Numbered from the stretch's first letter, positions 1 to 9,698 are shown. The stretch: DNA of 64,000 nt from Rhodanobacter sp. DHG33 (GCF_014843005.1 NZ_JACYXM010000010.1:27395-91394); one strand, 5' to 3'. Numbers and translations: made by a program. Notes: generated by a model not told the origin, from the sequence alone.

Positions 1-69
1 TCCGCTCTGCAGCAGGGGGTGCGCGACAACCGGGGGCGTGAGCTGGATCTGTTGCAGATCGGCGGCTGA
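1..69 (+). CDS. 3' end of an unidentified gene (partial)
   Basis: The first 22 codons of the window read in one frame to a TGA at 67-69 and end in RELDLLQIGG. The upstream part is outside the window, so neither start nor family can be given. A convincing coding character cannot be shown from so short a piece. Bases 70-243 downstream hold no gene I can support. Confidence 0.35.
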   Translation, partial: SALQQGVRDNRGRELDLLQIGG

Positions 70-243
70 ACCCTGGCCAAGCGCTGGCCCAAGGCCTATT
101 GGCAGCGTGCGGCAAGAGAAGCGAACAGGCGCCGGGAGATTGCGACAGCCGCCACCGCCGCGACGCGGATTAATCTCCGGCTAAGTAGCCGTGTCGGAGG
201 ATGAAGCCACCTAACCCGGCAGCCGATCGGGACGGCACTCGCG

Positions 244-681
244 ATGAACGACACCCGTACCACATGCAATCAGTTGATCCGCCGCGGCATCGATCTGTGC
301 CGCCTGTATCGGCGTGCCGCGCATGCGGCGGGCGAGCCGGGCTTGCGAGCGGTACTGGACGAGGACGCGCAGGCGCTCGCCGCCGTTGTCGTCGAGCTGC
401 AGCATGAAGTGGAGCGATCCGGCGGCACGCCGCGCACGAACGGCAGTTGGCGCGCGGGAGTGCGCGGCCGCCTGGTGGAAACCATGGCGCATGCTGCGGC
501 ACGGCGCGACAGCGTCTGGATCCGTGCGTTGGCGCAAGACGAAGCCGCGCTGCTGCGAGCCTTCGAGCGCGCCATCACCGAGTTGCCGGAAGAGTCCGCC
601 GGGAACCTCCGACGGCAGTTGCCACGCCTGCGCGGCATCCATCTGGACATGCACAACCTGGGCGGCGCAGCGCATTCCTGA
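244..681 (+). CDS. DUF2383 (PA2169-type) four-helix protein
   Basis: A 145-residue protein with no signal peptide or membrane segment. It is rich in Arg, Ala and Glu and has the amphipathic helices expected of a ferritin-like helical bundle. The pattern NQLIRRGIDLCRLYRRAA near the N terminus and EAALLRAFERAI near residue 100 fits the DUF2383/PA2169 family, whose members are uncharacterised and often linked to stress responses. The ATG at 244 has only a weak Shine-Dalgarno sequence. The family assignment rests on pattern recognition only. Confidence 0.7.
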   Translation: MNDTRTTCNQLIRRGIDLCRLYRRAAHAAGEPGLRAVLDEDAQALAAVVVELQHEVERSGGTPRTNGSWRAGVRGRLVETMAHAAARRDSVWIRALAQDEAALLRAFERAITELPEESAGNLRRQLPRLRGIHLDMHNLGGAAHS

Positions 682-927
682 TTTTTCGGACGCCTTGCTG
701 TCCGTATCGGCAGTCGCGATGGCTCACGTAGTCAGGGCCATCCGGCGGCTTTTCTCAGCGTTCGGTGGCGAGCGATACGCCCGGCGATGTCGGCGCAGAC
801 GAATACGACTACGTGAATGCGTGCGCCGCGCCCACGGGGATGGCGGAGTGCGCCTGTGTCGTGCCGCGAGACGGCCGGACTAGCCTGCATGACCGGGCGC
901 GCGGCGCCTTCGCACGGAGAGCGCATC

Positions 928-1254
928 ATGCATCGTCGTCTGCTGGCTGCCCTGTCGGGCCTCGTCTTTTTTGCCTATGCCACCCATGCCGCTGCTTCCA
1001 GCAGCCTGCGGGTAGGCAATCGCGTGCTGGTGGTCGGCGACAGCGCGGCCACGGTGGCCGAACTGCTCGGCAAGCCTTCGTACAAGTCGCACCGCGGCGG
1101 TACGGGCGGCAACAGTCGTGGCGGGAAGCGCACGCGCGCCGTTGCTGCGGGAACGAAGACCGGCGAGCAATGGCAGTACCGCCAGGATGGTCACGTGATC
1201 GTGATCACTCTGGTCGACGGGCGCGTCAGCGATATCGACGAGCGCAGCCGCTGA
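928..1254 (+). CDS. Small secreted protein, DUF2845-like
   Basis: A 108-residue protein. I chose the ATG at 928 because it follows a GGAGAG ribosome site by a normal distance and opens a clear signal peptide (RRLLAALSGLVFFAYATHAAA). The frame is open further upstream without a better start. The mature part has SLRVGNRVLVVGDSAATV followed by LLGKPS and, after a Gly/Arg-rich insert, GEQWQYRQDGHVIVITLVDG. That is the layout of DUF2845-like proteins, which are small periplasmic beta proteins of unknown role. No operon partner is apparent. Confidence 0.7.
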   Translation: MHRRLLAALSGLVFFAYATHAAASSSLRVGNRVLVVGDSAATVAELLGKPSYKSHRGGTGGNSRGGKRTRAVAAGTKTGEQWQYRQDGHVIVITLVDGRVSDIDERSR

Positions 1255-1334
1255 GCTCGGTGCCGGACCTCCGGCGCAGCTTCATGCGGCGAGGCGACGG
1301 ATCGCGCGCAACGCGGCACTGACTGAAGGCGTGG

Positions 1335-4300
1335 CTATTCCACCGTCACCGTCATGCGGTTGTCGTCCGGCACCTTGTCGATCAGCTCGTTGTACGGGTC
1401 GATGCCGACCATGGCGGGTTTGCCATCCACGGTGACGGTGAGGGTGCTGTCGCCATCGGGCAGCAGGCGTTTTTCCAGATACAGCGGCTTGCCGTCCTTG
1501 CCGTCGCCGGGCGAGGCGGCGAACACGCCGATGTCGATGGGGATGTTGGGCGCGGCCGGTGTTTCCTTGCCCTTGCCGTCGGCATGGGTCATGCCGGCGT
1601 GCACCTTCATCGTCACCGCGTACTTGCCATTGGGCAGTTTCTTCGCGGTGGCGCTGAGCATGCGGTCGTCGAACAGGGTGATCTTCCAGAAGAAGTCGTC
1701 CAGCAGCGGCTGCCGCTGCGGCTCCAGCCCGGCAGACAGGGCATCCATGAATTCCTTCGAGGTGGTGTAGGGCGGCGGCTGGAAGCCCTTGTCGACCAGG
1801 AACTGCTTGAGCAGGGCGTCCAGCCTGTCCTCGCCGACGTAGTCCTGCAGCGCGTAGAAGATCACCGAGCCCTTGTTGTAGTGGATGTACTGCTCGTTCT
1901 CCACCTTCGCCAGCGGCTCCTCGGCCACCTTGTCGGTGCTGCGGCCGGCCAGGTACCTGTCCAGCTCGTACTTGAGGAACTTGCGCATCTGGTCGGCGCC
2001 GTACCTCTGCTTCATCACCATCAGCGCGCTGTACTGCGACAACGACTCGCTAAGCATGGTCGAGCCCTGCATGTCCGCACCGATCACGCGGTGCGCCCAC
2101 CACTGGTGCGCCACTTCGTGCGCCGTCACGTAGTACACGTAGTCGATCCGGCTGGTGTCGCGCAGGTCGGCGATGAAGCCGATGGATTCGGAGAACGGGA
2201 TGGTGTTGGCGAAGCTCTGCGCGAACGAGGCGTAGTCGGGGAACTCCACGATGCGCAGCTGCTTGAACTGGTACGGCGTGTAGTGGGCGTCGTAGTAGTC
2301 CAGCGAATCCTTCATGCCCTCGATCATCCGGTCCACGTTCCAGGCATGGTCGGGGTTGTAGTAGACCGAGATGGCTACGCCCTTCCAGTCCACGGTCTTC
2401 ACCGCGTAGCGCGCCGACAGCCAGGCGAAGAACGGCAGCATCGGCTGCTGCATCGTGTAGTGGAAGTAGCGGCGGTCGCCCTGCGTCCATTCCTTCACCA
2501 GCGTGCCGGGCGCCAGGGCGATCTGGTCGGCGGACGTGGAGACGGTGGTGTCGAAGTCGATCCAGTCTGCATCGTTGGCGATGTAGGTGTTGGCGCGCGC
2601 CTTTTCGTCGCCCAGCCTGGGCATGCGCGGCGCATCGCCCTTCAAACCGTATTTGCGACGGTCATTGCGGTCGGTGAGCTGTTCGTTGGTCTGGTAGCCG
2701 AAATGCGGCAGCACCGAGCTGTTGAAGAAGCTGCCGTTGTGCACCAGGAAAGTCTCGCCGACCCCGTTGGTGAAACCCTTGGGGGCGTAGTCGAGGTCGA
2801 AGTCGAATGGCATCGACGCGCCGGGCGCCAGCGGCGTCTTGAGCTTGTAGATGGCCACTCCTAGGCGATGGTCGAAGCTCTCCGTATCGTGCGGGGCGAA
2901 CGCGAGCGTCTTCGGTTCGAAACCGTCGGTGTAGTTCACCAGCAGCTCGGTGACAGGCACGTCGTGCCGGTTGACCAGGGTGTAGTGCGCATGGATATGC
3001 AGTTGCCGCCGGTACGGATGGATATCCACGTCGGCCTTCACCGCGGTGATGCGCGGCTGCGGCAGGTCGGCGTATTTCGCGTACTGTTTTTCGTAGTCGG
3101 CGTGCTTGCGCTGTTGCGTCGTGGCGTTCTCGTAATGGTTGAGCACATTGGTGTTGTAGAAGATCCAGCCGCCGAGGCCGACGAAGCCGAGCAATGCGAG
3201 GGTCAGCACCGTTGCCAGGGCGGGACGCATGCGCGAGCGAGCCTCGCGTAGCCGCTCCGCCCAGCTGCGCTCGGTGCCGCGCACCCACAGCAGCGCGGAC
3301 AGCAGCGCCAGGGCCAGCGCCAGGCAGGCCCAGTAGGCGTAGAACCACAGCGCGCCGACCAGGAAGTGGCCGAAGCCGTTCAGGTCCGAATACGGTACGT
3401 CGGGTGCGCCGGCGTAGTTGTAGAGGTTGTGGTCCCAGTGCAGCCATGACAGGGCGAACTGGCTGACGAACCAGAGGATCACCAGCAGGTAGCCGAGGTA
3501 GCGGTTGTTGGTGGCCACCTGCAGGAAAAGCGCCAGCGCCGCCAGCAGCAGCATCGGAATGGCCTGCAGCCCCAGCATGCCGAGATAGAGCCCGGGCTGG
3601 ATGTGCGTGTAGCCGTGGGCCAGCTGCCAACCGATGCCGAACACGGCGCCGGCCAGCATGTAGAGCACGATCACCGCCAGCAGCGCGCCCAGCTTGGCGG
3701 CCAGCGAGATCCAGTCGGGCAGCGGAAACGCATCGCTAACCTCGGCGCTGTGCTGGCTGCGTTCGCGCCACACCAGCTCGCCGGCATAGAACATCACGAT
3801 TACGTACAGCAGCCAGTGCGAACTGCCGGCGACCAGGTCCAGCACGCTGTGCGTCACCGGGTATGTGGCGGTGCCGTAGATGCGTCCGCTCAGCGCCAGC
3901 GAGAACACGAGGTTGATGAGGCCGAAGGCCACCATCACCAGAAACGGCACGCCGCGCAGCACGCTCCAGGTGTCGAATACCGCAAGGTGCCACAGCTGGA
4001 CCAGCCGCGCGCGCCAGTCGCTGGCCAGGCGTGCCGCGGGCAGCGTCATCGCGCTGGCCATGAAGGCGGGGCGCAGCATCGGCGGCTCGGCGCGCTTGGT
4101 GCGGCGGCGCAGCCTGATACCTTCGCGGTCGGTGCGGAACAGCGCGAACGCGGTGCCGGCCAGTACTACCGCGACGCCGGTCCACAGCAGCCGGTTGAAC
4201 AGCAGCAGGCCCTCCAGCGGCGGCAGCTGGCGGTTGGTCTGTTCCGGCGTCCAGTAGCGCGTGACGATCTGCAGCGTGCGCCTGCCGAACGGGTCGAGGA

Positions 4301-4919
4301 TGGCCGCCAGCGTGTAGTGGTTCACGTCCTGCGTAAGCAGACCCGCGATGGACAGCAGCACGATGAAGGCGAGCACGCCGATCAGCGTAGCCAGCAGCGA
4401 GCGCGTGGCGGTGGCGAGCAGGAACAGCGCCGCGGCGATGAACAACAGGTTGGGCAACACCATCACGCCGAATGCCCACGCGTAGCCGCGCCAGTCCGAC
4501 GGGCCCAGCCGCGCCGCGTCGATCCATGGCATGCTGCCGCCCAGGGCCAGCGCCAGTGCGCACAGCAGCATGATCGCCACCATCACCAGCAGGCCCGCGG
4601 CGAAGCGGCCGCCCAGGTAGTCGCGCTTGCGCAGCGGTGTGGAGAACACCAGCTCGGACGTGCCGAGGTCGAAGTCGCGCAGCGCGGCGCCGGCCACGAA
4701 GGCGGCCGCCAGCAGCATGCACAGCGGCGCGAGCGCGTTGAGCAGGCGCACGATCACCAGCGGGGCGTTGCGCAGCACGTTGCCGCTGGCGCCACCCGCC
4801 ATCACCGCGTCGGTGCAGGTGAGGATGAAAGCCAGCCCCGCGAACACCGCGGCGATGATCCAGAACAGCGGCGCCTTCAGTTGCTGGCGCAGTTCGAAGC
4901 GGAGGATCTCGAAGAACAT
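1335..4919 (-). CDS. ABC-2 permease fused to M1-family aminopeptidase-like domain
   Basis: A 1194-residue membrane protein. Residues 1 to about 260 and about 290 to 580 are two ABC-2-type permease blocks of roughly six hydrophobic helices each. A further helix near 600 leads into a periplasmic gluzincin domain. The zinc site HEVAHQWW begins at residue 934. The third ligand is probably the Glu in MLSESL, 19 residues after the second His rather than the usual 18. The canonical GAMEN exopeptidase motif is not evident; the matching place reads FSESIGF. The ATG at 4919 follows the ATPase stop by 11 bases, so the two form one transcription unit. Substrate and export role are unknown. The frame stays open upstream through the ATPase gene, but that is out of frame with the ATPase and not coding. 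Confidence 0.88.
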   Translation of the reverse strand: MFFEILRFELRQQLKAPLFWIIAAVFAGLAFILTCTDAVMAGGASGNVLRNAPLVIVRLLNALAPLCMLLAAAFVAGAALRDFDLGTSELVFSTPLRKRDYLGGRFAAGLLVMVAIMLLCALALALGGSMPWIDAARLGPSDWRGYAWAFGVMVLPNLLFIAAALFLLATATRSLLATLIGVLAFIVLLSIAGLLTQDVNHYTLAAILDPFGRRTLQIVTRYWTPEQTNRQLPPLEGLLLFNRLLWTGVAVVLAGTAFALFRTDREGIRLRRRTKRAEPPMLRPAFMASAMTLPAARLASDWRARLVQLWHLAVFDTWSVLRGVPFLVMVAFGLINLVFSLALSGRIYGTATYPVTHSVLDLVAGSSHWLLYVIVMFYAGELVWRERSQHSAEVSDAFPLPDWISLAAKLGALLAVIVLYMLAGAVFGIGWQLAHGYTHIQPGLYLGMLGLQAIPMLLLAALALFLQVATNNRYLGYLLVILWFVSQFALSWLHWDHNLYNYAGAPDVPYSDLNGFGHFLVGALWFYAYWACLALALALLSALLWVRGTERSWAERLREARSRMRPALATVLTLALLGFVGLGGWIFYNTNVLNHYENATTQQRKHADYEKQYAKYADLPQPRITAVKADVDIHPYRRQLHIHAHYTLVNRHDVPVTELLVNYTDGFEPKTLAFAPHDTESFDHRLGVAIYKLKTPLAPGASMPFDFDLDYAPKGFTNGVGETFLVHNGSFFNSSVLPHFGYQTNEQLTDRNDRRKYGLKGDAPRMPRLGDEKARANTYIANDADWIDFDTTVSTSADQIALAPGTLVKEWTQGDRRYFHYTMQQPMLPFFAWLSARYAVKTVDWKGVAISVYYNPDHAWNVDRMIEGMKDSLDYYDAHYTPYQFKQLRIVEFPDYASFAQSFANTIPFSESIGFIADLRDTSRIDYVYYVTAHEVAHQWWAHRVIGADMQGSTMLSESLSQYSALMVMKQRYGADQMRKFLKYELDRYLAGRSTDKVAEEPLAKVENEQYIHYNKGSVIFYALQDYVGEDRLDALLKQFLVDKGFQPPPYTTSKEFMDALSAGLEPQRQPLLDDFFWKITLFDDRMLSATAKKLPNGKYAVTMKVHAGMTHADGKGKETPAAPNIPIDIGVFAASPGDGKDGKPLYLEKRLLPDGDSTLTVTVDGKPAMVGIDPYNELIDKVPDDNRMTVTVE

Positions 4920-4930
4920 GGCGGGCGGCG

Positions 4931-5815
4931 TCAGGCGGCGTTGACCGTGGCCTGCGCGCGCAGGCGGCCGAAATAGACGTCTTCCAGGTCGGGCGCCACC
5001 GGCTCGAAGCCCGCGTCGGGCCGCTCGTCGGCCAGCACGTGCAGCAGGGTGCGGCCGCCGGCGAGGCGGGTGGAGAGGATGTTCATGCGGGCGCGATAAC
5101 CGTCCAGTTCGGTCTTGTCGATGCTGCGCCGCCAGACCTTGCCCTCCAGTGCGCGGATGGCTTCGTGCGGCTCGCCGGCGAGCAGCACCTGGCCCTGGCC
5201 GATGATGGCCATGCGCTGGCAGAGGTCGGTGACGTCCTCGACGATGTGGGTGGAGAGGATCACCACCACGCGCTCGCCGATCTCGGCCAGCAGGTTGAGG
5301 AAGCGGTTGCGTTCCTCCGGGTCGAGGCCAGCGGTGGGTTCGTCCACGATCACCAGCCGCGGGTCGCCGATCAGCGCCTGCGCGATGCCGAAGCGCTGGC
5401 GCATGCCGCCGGAATAGGTGCCCAGCTTGCGCTTGCGCACATCCCACAGGTTCACCTGGCGCAGCAGCGCCTCCACCAGATCGCGCCGCTCGCCCTTGGC
5501 GACGACGCCCTTGAGCACCGCGAAATGGTCCAGCATCGCCTCGGCGGAAACTTTCGGATACACGCCGAATTCCTGCGGCAGGTAGCCGAGCAGGTGGCGG
5601 GTGGCCTGCTTGTCGGCCAGCAGGTCCAGGTCGTCCAGCCGGATGCTGCCCTCGTCCGGGTCCTGCAGGGTGGCGATGGTGCGCATCAGCGAGGACTTGC
5701 CGGCCCCGTTCGGCCCCAGCAGGCCGAACATGCCGTTGGGGATCTCCAGCGAGATGTCGCGCAGCGCGCGCACCCCGTTGGCGTAGGTCTTGGACAGATG
5801 GCTGATGCTGAGCAT
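4931..5815 (-). CDS. ABC transporter ATP-binding protein
   Basis: A 294-residue ABC ATPase with Walker A GPNGAGKSS near residue 37, the signature YSGGMRQR, Walker B LVIVDEPTAGLD and the switch histidine in ILSTHIVEDV. The C-terminal 80 residues resemble the extension of ABC-2 drug or antibiotic exporters. I take the ATG at 5815 (MLSISHLSKTY), since that is where family homology begins; an in-frame ATG at 5926 would add 37 unlikely residues. It sits just upstream of the permease-peptidase fusion and surely energises it. Confidence 0.92.
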   Translation of the reverse strand: MLSISHLSKTYANGVRALRDISLEIPNGMFGLLGPNGAGKSSLMRTIATLQDPDEGSIRLDDLDLLADKQATRHLLGYLPQEFGVYPKVSAEAMLDHFAVLKGVVAKGERRDLVEALLRQVNLWDVRKRKLGTYSGGMRQRFGIAQALIGDPRLVIVDEPTAGLDPEERNRFLNLLAEIGERVVVILSTHIVEDVTDLCQRMAIIGQGQVLLAGEPHEAIRALEGKVWRRSIDKTELDGYRARMNILSTRLAGGRTLLHVLADERPDAGFEPVAPDLEDVYFGRLRAQATVNAA

Positions 5816-5910
5816 GGGTTGCCTGGTTCCATGGGCTGGCGCGCGCAGTGTGGGGCAGCGGAGCGGTAGGCCGCATGGGCTGCACGTCACGGGGTCATTC
5901 GTCACGCACT

Positions 5911-5922
5911 GCATACGTATGC
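5911..5922. repeat. 12-bp perfect palindrome in divergent promoter region
   Basis: GCATACGTATGC lies between the divergent ABC ATPase (start 5815) and aceF (start 6040), embedded in a looser CTGCAT...ATGTGCAG inverted repeat. It could be an operator for either gene. There is no independent support. Confidence 0.3.
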
Positions 5923-6039
5923 GCATGTGCAGGCACGGCGAAAGTAGTGCTCCCGCGGGATGTCTCGTTCGCTATCATGTAAGTCTTGCGACCGCTCCCT
6001 GTCCCCCGCGGTCTGCCCTCGCCATCCGCAGGAGACTCC

Positions 6040-7728
6040 ATGGCCATCCAAGAAGCCCGCGTACCCGACATCGGCGGTCACGACAACGTGCCGGTGATCG
6101 AGGTGCTGATCAAACCCGGCGACCGGGTGGAAAAGGAACAGAGCCTCATCACGCTGGAATCGGACAAGGCCACGATGGAAGTCCCGGCGCCGTTCGCGGG
6201 CACCGTCAAGGAAGTGAAGGTGAAGCTGGGCCAAGAGGTTTCCGAAGGCGCGGTGATCGCGCTGATCGAAGCCGACGGCGCTGCCGCCGCCCCGGCACCG
6301 CAACCGGCGGCCGCCTCCGCGCCCGCACCTGCGGCGCCTGCACCGGCTCCGGCGCCCGCCCCGCAGCCAGCTGCCGCACCCCAGGCTGCCGCCAGCGGCG
6401 GCGTTCGCGAAGCCCGCGTGCCCGATATCGGCGGCCACAGCGGCGTGCCGGTGATCGAAGTGCTGGTGAAGGCGGGCGACCGCGTCGCCAAGGACCAGGG
6501 GCTGATCACGCTGGAATCGGACAAGGCCACGATGGAAGTCCCCGCGCCGTTCGCCGGCGTGGTGAAGGAAATGAAGCTGAAGCTGGGCGACGAGGTGTCC
6601 GAGGGCGCGCTGATCGCGCTGATCGAGGCCGAAGGCGGCGCGGCTGCCCCGGCCCCTGCGGCCCCGGCGCCCGCACCCGCCGCGGCCCCGAAGGCCGAAG
6701 AAAAGCCGGCTCCCCAGGGTGGCCGCAGCGTGCTGCCGGGCAATCCGCCGGAAGGCGACGTGCCGCCGCAGGTGCGCCCGCCGTTTGACGCCAACATCGT
6801 GATGCCGGGCGACGCGCCCTACGCCAGCCCCGCGGTGCGCGCCTTCGCGCGCGAGCTGGGCGTGGACATCCAGCAGGTGAAGGGCAGCGCGCGCGGCGGC
6901 CGCATCGTGCGCGAGGACATCAGCGCCTACGTCAAGCACGCGCTGGCCTCGGGTGCGCGGCCGGTGCAGGGCGGCGCGGTCGCCGCCGGCGGCGGCCTCA
7001 ATCTGCTGCCGTGGCCCAAGGTGGACTTCAGCAAGTTCGGCCCGGTCGAGGAGAAGGCGCTCTCGCGCATCCAGAAGATTTCCGGCGCCAACCTCGCGCG
7101 CAACTGGGCGATGATCCCGCACGTCACCCAGCACGAGGACGCCGACATCACCGAGCTGGAGGCCTTCCGCAAGAAGCTCGGCGAAGAGAACAAGGACCTC
7201 AAGATCACCCCGCTGGTGTTCCAGATGAAGGCGGTGGTGGCGGCGCTGAAGGAGTTCCCGCAGTTCAACGCCTCGCTGGACGAGACCGGCGAGAAGCTGA
7301 TCCTCAAGAAGTACTTCCACGTCGGCATCGCGGTGGACACGCCCGACGGCCTGGTGGTGCCGGTGATCCGCGACGTGGACAAGAAGGGCCTGCTCGATCT
7401 CGCCCGCGAGCTGGGCGAGATCTCCAAGAAGGCGCGCGACAAGAAGCTGGGTCCGAACGACATGTCCGGCGGCTGCTTCTCGATCAGCTCGCTCGGCGGC
7501 ATCGGCGGCACCGCGTTCACGCCCATCGTCAACGCGCCGGAAGTGGCCATCCTCGGCGTCTCCAAGTCGGCGATCAAGCCGGTGTGGAACGGCAAGGAGT
7601 TCGCGCCGCGCCTGATCCTGCCGCTGTCGCTCTCCTACGACCACCGCGTGATCGACGGTGCGCTCGCCGCGCGCTTCGCCGCCTTCCTGGCGAAGCAGCT
7701 GGGCGACATCCGCCGCCTGCTGCTCTGA
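6040..7728 (+). CDS. aceF: Pyruvate dehydrogenase E2, dihydrolipoamide acetyltransferase
   Basis: This 562-residue protein transfers the acetyl group to CoA in the pyruvate dehydrogenase complex. It has two lipoyl domains with modified lysines K43 and K162 (each in ESDKATMEV), joined by Ala/Pro-rich swinging linkers. A peripheral-subunit-binding domain follows ([13 protein letters not shown]), then the catalytic domain ending with [13 protein letters not shown]. The ATG at 6040 is preceded by CAGGAGA; 18 further in-frame codons upstream are not needed. E1 (aceE) is not adjacent, so it must lie elsewhere. lpdA follows after 119 bases containing a stem-loop repeat. Confidence 0.97.
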   Translation: MAIQEARVPDIGGHDNVPVIEVLIKPGDRVEKEQSLITLESDKATMEVPAPFAGTVKEVKVKLGQEVSEGAVIALIEADGAAAAPAPQPAAASAPAPAAPAPAPAPAPQPAAAPQAAASGGVREARVPDIGGHSGVPVIEVLVKAGDRVAKDQGLITLESDKATMEVPAPFAGVVKEMKLKLGDEVSEGALIALIEAEGGAAAPAPAAPAPAPAAAPKAEEKPAPQGGRSVLPGNPPEGDVPPQVRPPFDANIVMPGDAPYASPAVRAFARELGVDIQQVKGSARGGRIVREDISAYVKHALASGARPVQGGAVAAGGGLNLLPWPKVDFSKFGPVEEKALSRIQKISGANLARNWAMIPHVTQHEDADITELEAFRKKLGEENKDLKITPLVFQMKAVVAALKEFPQFNASLDETGEKLILKKYFHVGIAVDTPDGLVVPVIRDVDKKGLLDLARELGEISKKARDKKLGPNDMSGGCFSISSLGGIGGTAFTPIVNAPEVAILGVSKSAIKPVWNGKEFAPRLILPLSLSYDHRVIDGALAARFAAFLAKQLGDIRRLLL

Positions 7729-7741
7729 CCTCCTGCTTTTC

Positions 7742-7781
7742 CCCTCTCCCTGTAAACAAGTTTGGTGAACGGGGGAGAGGG
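7742..7781. repeat. Stem-loop repeat of the CCCTCTCCC/GGGAGAGGG type
   Basis: Nine-base arms CCCTCTCCC and GGGAGAGGG enclose a 22-base loop that itself holds AAACAAGTTT. A related stem-loop occurs at 43203-43225. Such intergenic elements are common in Xanthomonadales-like genomes. Here it lies between aceF and lpdA and could tune their relative expression. Confidence 0.6.
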
Positions 7782-7847
7782 CAAGGTGAGGGGCGGGTGC
7801 TTGCGACACCGGCGCAACAGGCAGCGAACAAGAACAAAGGATTTCCC

Positions 7848-9620
7848 ATGGCGAACACGATCGAAATCAAGGTTCCCGACATCGGCGGCCACGACAACGT
7901 GCCGGTGATCGAGGTGCTGGTGAAGGCCGGCGACACCGTGACGAAGGAACAGAGCCTCATCACGCTGGAGTCGGACAAGGCGACGATGGAAGTGCCCTCC
8001 AGCGCCGCCGGCACGGTGAAGGAGCTCAAAGTGAAGCTGGGCGACGAGGTGTCCGAGGGCACGGTCATCCTGCTGCTCGAAACCGAGGGTGCCGCAGCCC
8101 CTGCGCCGGCCGCGCCTGCTGCAGCGCCGGCCCCTGCACCCGCTTCAGCGCCTGCGCCGAAGGCCGAAGCGAAGGCGCCGCAGGCGGCCGGAGCCTCCGG
8201 CCGCAGCGCGGACATCACTTGCCAGCTCGTCGTCCTCGGCTCCGGCCCAGGCGGCTATTCGGCCGCGTTCCGCGCCGCCGACCTCGGTCTCGACACCGTG
8301 CTGGTGGAACGCTACGACACCCTGGGCGGCGTCTGCCTCAACGTGGGCTGCATCCCATCCAAGGCGCTGCTGCATGCCGCGGCGGTGATCGACGAGGCCG
8401 AGGCCATGGCCGCGCACGGCGTCACCTTCGGCAAGCCCAAGCTCGACATCGACAAGCTGCGCGGATTCAAGACCAGCGTGGTCGGCCAGCTCACCAAGGG
8501 CCTCGCCGGCATGGCGAAGCAGCGCAAGGTGCGCACGGTGGTCGGCACCGGCAGCTTCGTGTCGCCGCACGAGATGGAAGTGCAGACGGGCGAAGGCACC
8601 AAGCTCATCCGTTTCGAGCAGGCCGTCATCGCCGCCGGCTCGCAGTCGGTGAAGCTGCCCGCGTTCCCTTGGGACGACGAGCGCGTGATGGATTCCACCG
8701 GTGCGCTGGAGATGAAGGACGTGCCGGGCAAGCTGCTGGTCGTCGGTGGCGGCATCATCGGCCTGGAAATGGCCACGGTGTATGCCGAGCTGGGCAGCGA
8801 AGTGACCGTGGTCGAGTTCATGGACCAGATCATCCCCGGTGCCGACGCCGACCTGGTGAAGCCGCTGGCCAAGCGCCTGGGCGGCAAGGTCAAGGGCATC
8901 CACCTCAAGACCAAGGTGACCACCGCCAAGGCCACCAAGAAAGGCATCGAGGTGGGCTACGAGGGCGAGAGCATCCCCGAGACCACCGTGTTCGACCGCG
9001 TGCTGGTGGCCGTGGGCCGCTCGCCCAACGGCAACAAGATCGGCGCGGACAAGGCCGGCGTGGCGGTGACCGAGCGCGGTTTCATCAACGTCGACACGCA
9101 GCTGCGCACCAACGTGCCGCACATCTTCGCCATCGGCGACATCGTCGGCCAGCCCATGCTGGCGCACAAGGCGGTGCACGAGGCGCATGTGGCGGCGGAA
9201 GTCGCGGCGGGGCACAAGGCGCACTTCGATGCGCGCGTGATTCCGTCCGTCGCGTTCACCAATCCCGAAGTGGCCTGGGTGGGCGTCACCGAGCGCGAGG
9301 CGAAGGAGAAAGGCCTCAAGGTGGGCGTGGGCAAGTTCCCGTGGGCGGCATCCGGCCGCGCCATCGGCATCGCGCGCACCGAGGGTTTCACCAAGCTGAT
9401 CTTCGACGAGGAAACCCATCGCATCGTCGGCGGCGCCGTGGTCGGCGTGAACGCCGGCGACCTGATCTCCGAGCTGGCGCTGGCGATCGAGATGGGCGCC
9501 GAGGCGGCCGACATCGCGCTCACCGTGCACCCGCATCCCACCCTGGGCGAGTCGGTGGGCATGGCGGCCGAGGTCTACGAAGGCACCATCACCGACCTCT
9601 ACATTCCGAAGAAGAAGTGA
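7848..9620 (+). CDS. lpdA: Dihydrolipoyl dehydrogenase (E3) with N-terminal lipoyl domain
   Basis: A 590-residue flavoprotein that reoxidises the dihydrolipoyl groups of E2 with NAD+. Residues 1-80 are a lipoyl domain (K44 in ESDKATMEV), followed by an Ala/Pro linker. The E3 fold begins near residue 125 with an FAD-binding GSGPGGYSAAF, the redox disulfide C163/C168 in GGVCLNVGCIPSK, an NAD site GGGIIGLEMA, and the dimer-interface active-site HPHPTLGES near the C terminus. An AAAGGA ribosome site precedes the ATG at 7848. A lipoyl-bearing E3 is known from Neisseria and Xanthomonadales. It shares a unit with aceF. Confidence 0.97.
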   Translation: MANTIEIKVPDIGGHDNVPVIEVLVKAGDTVTKEQSLITLESDKATMEVPSSAAGTVKELKVKLGDEVSEGTVILLLETEGAAAPAPAAPAAAPAPAPASAPAPKAEAKAPQAAGASGRSADITCQLVVLGSGPGGYSAAFRAADLGLDTVLVERYDTLGGVCLNVGCIPSKALLHAAAVIDEAEAMAAHGVTFGKPKLDIDKLRGFKTSVVGQLTKGLAGMAKQRKVRTVVGTGSFVSPHEMEVQTGEGTKLIRFEQAVIAAGSQSVKLPAFPWDDERVMDSTGALEMKDVPGKLLVVGGGIIGLEMATVYAELGSEVTVVEFMDQIIPGADADLVKPLAKRLGGKVKGIHLKTKVTTAKATKKGIEVGYEGESIPETTVFDRVLVAVGRSPNGNKIGADKAGVAVTERGFINVDTQLRTNVPHIFAIGDIVGQPMLAHKAVHEAHVAAEVAAGHKAHFDARVIPSVAFTNPEVAWVGVTEREAKEKGLKVGVGKFPWAASGRAIGIARTEGFTKLIFDEETHRIVGGAVVGVNAGDLISELALAIEMGAEAADIALTVHPHPTLGESVGMAAEVYEGTITDLYIPKKK

Positions 9621-9636
9621 ACCGCGGTCGGCATGC

Positions 9637-9670
9637 ACGAAAAAGCCCGGCTTCGGCCGGGCTTTTTCGT
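9637..9670. terminator. Rho-independent terminator after lpdA
   Basis: A perfect 15-bp stem (9637-9651 with 9656-9670) with a TTCG tetraloop carries an A-run on one side and a T-run on the other. It should work in both directions, ending lpdA on the plus strand and the converging membrane-protein gene at 9699 on the minus strand. Confidence 0.93.
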
Positions 9671-9698
9671 GGGGCAACCCATCTGTCGCGATAAAGCG

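Noticed and set aside
4920..5885. Upstream extension of the permease-peptidase frame through the ATPase region
   Set aside because: The extension is out of frame with the clearly coding ATPase, rich in Arg/Pro/Gly, and has no homology. The ATG at 4919 is the real start.
7742..7781. The aceF-lpdA stem-loop as a terminator
   Set aside because: The loop is long and no T run follows, and the two genes belong to one pathway. A repeat element is the better reading.
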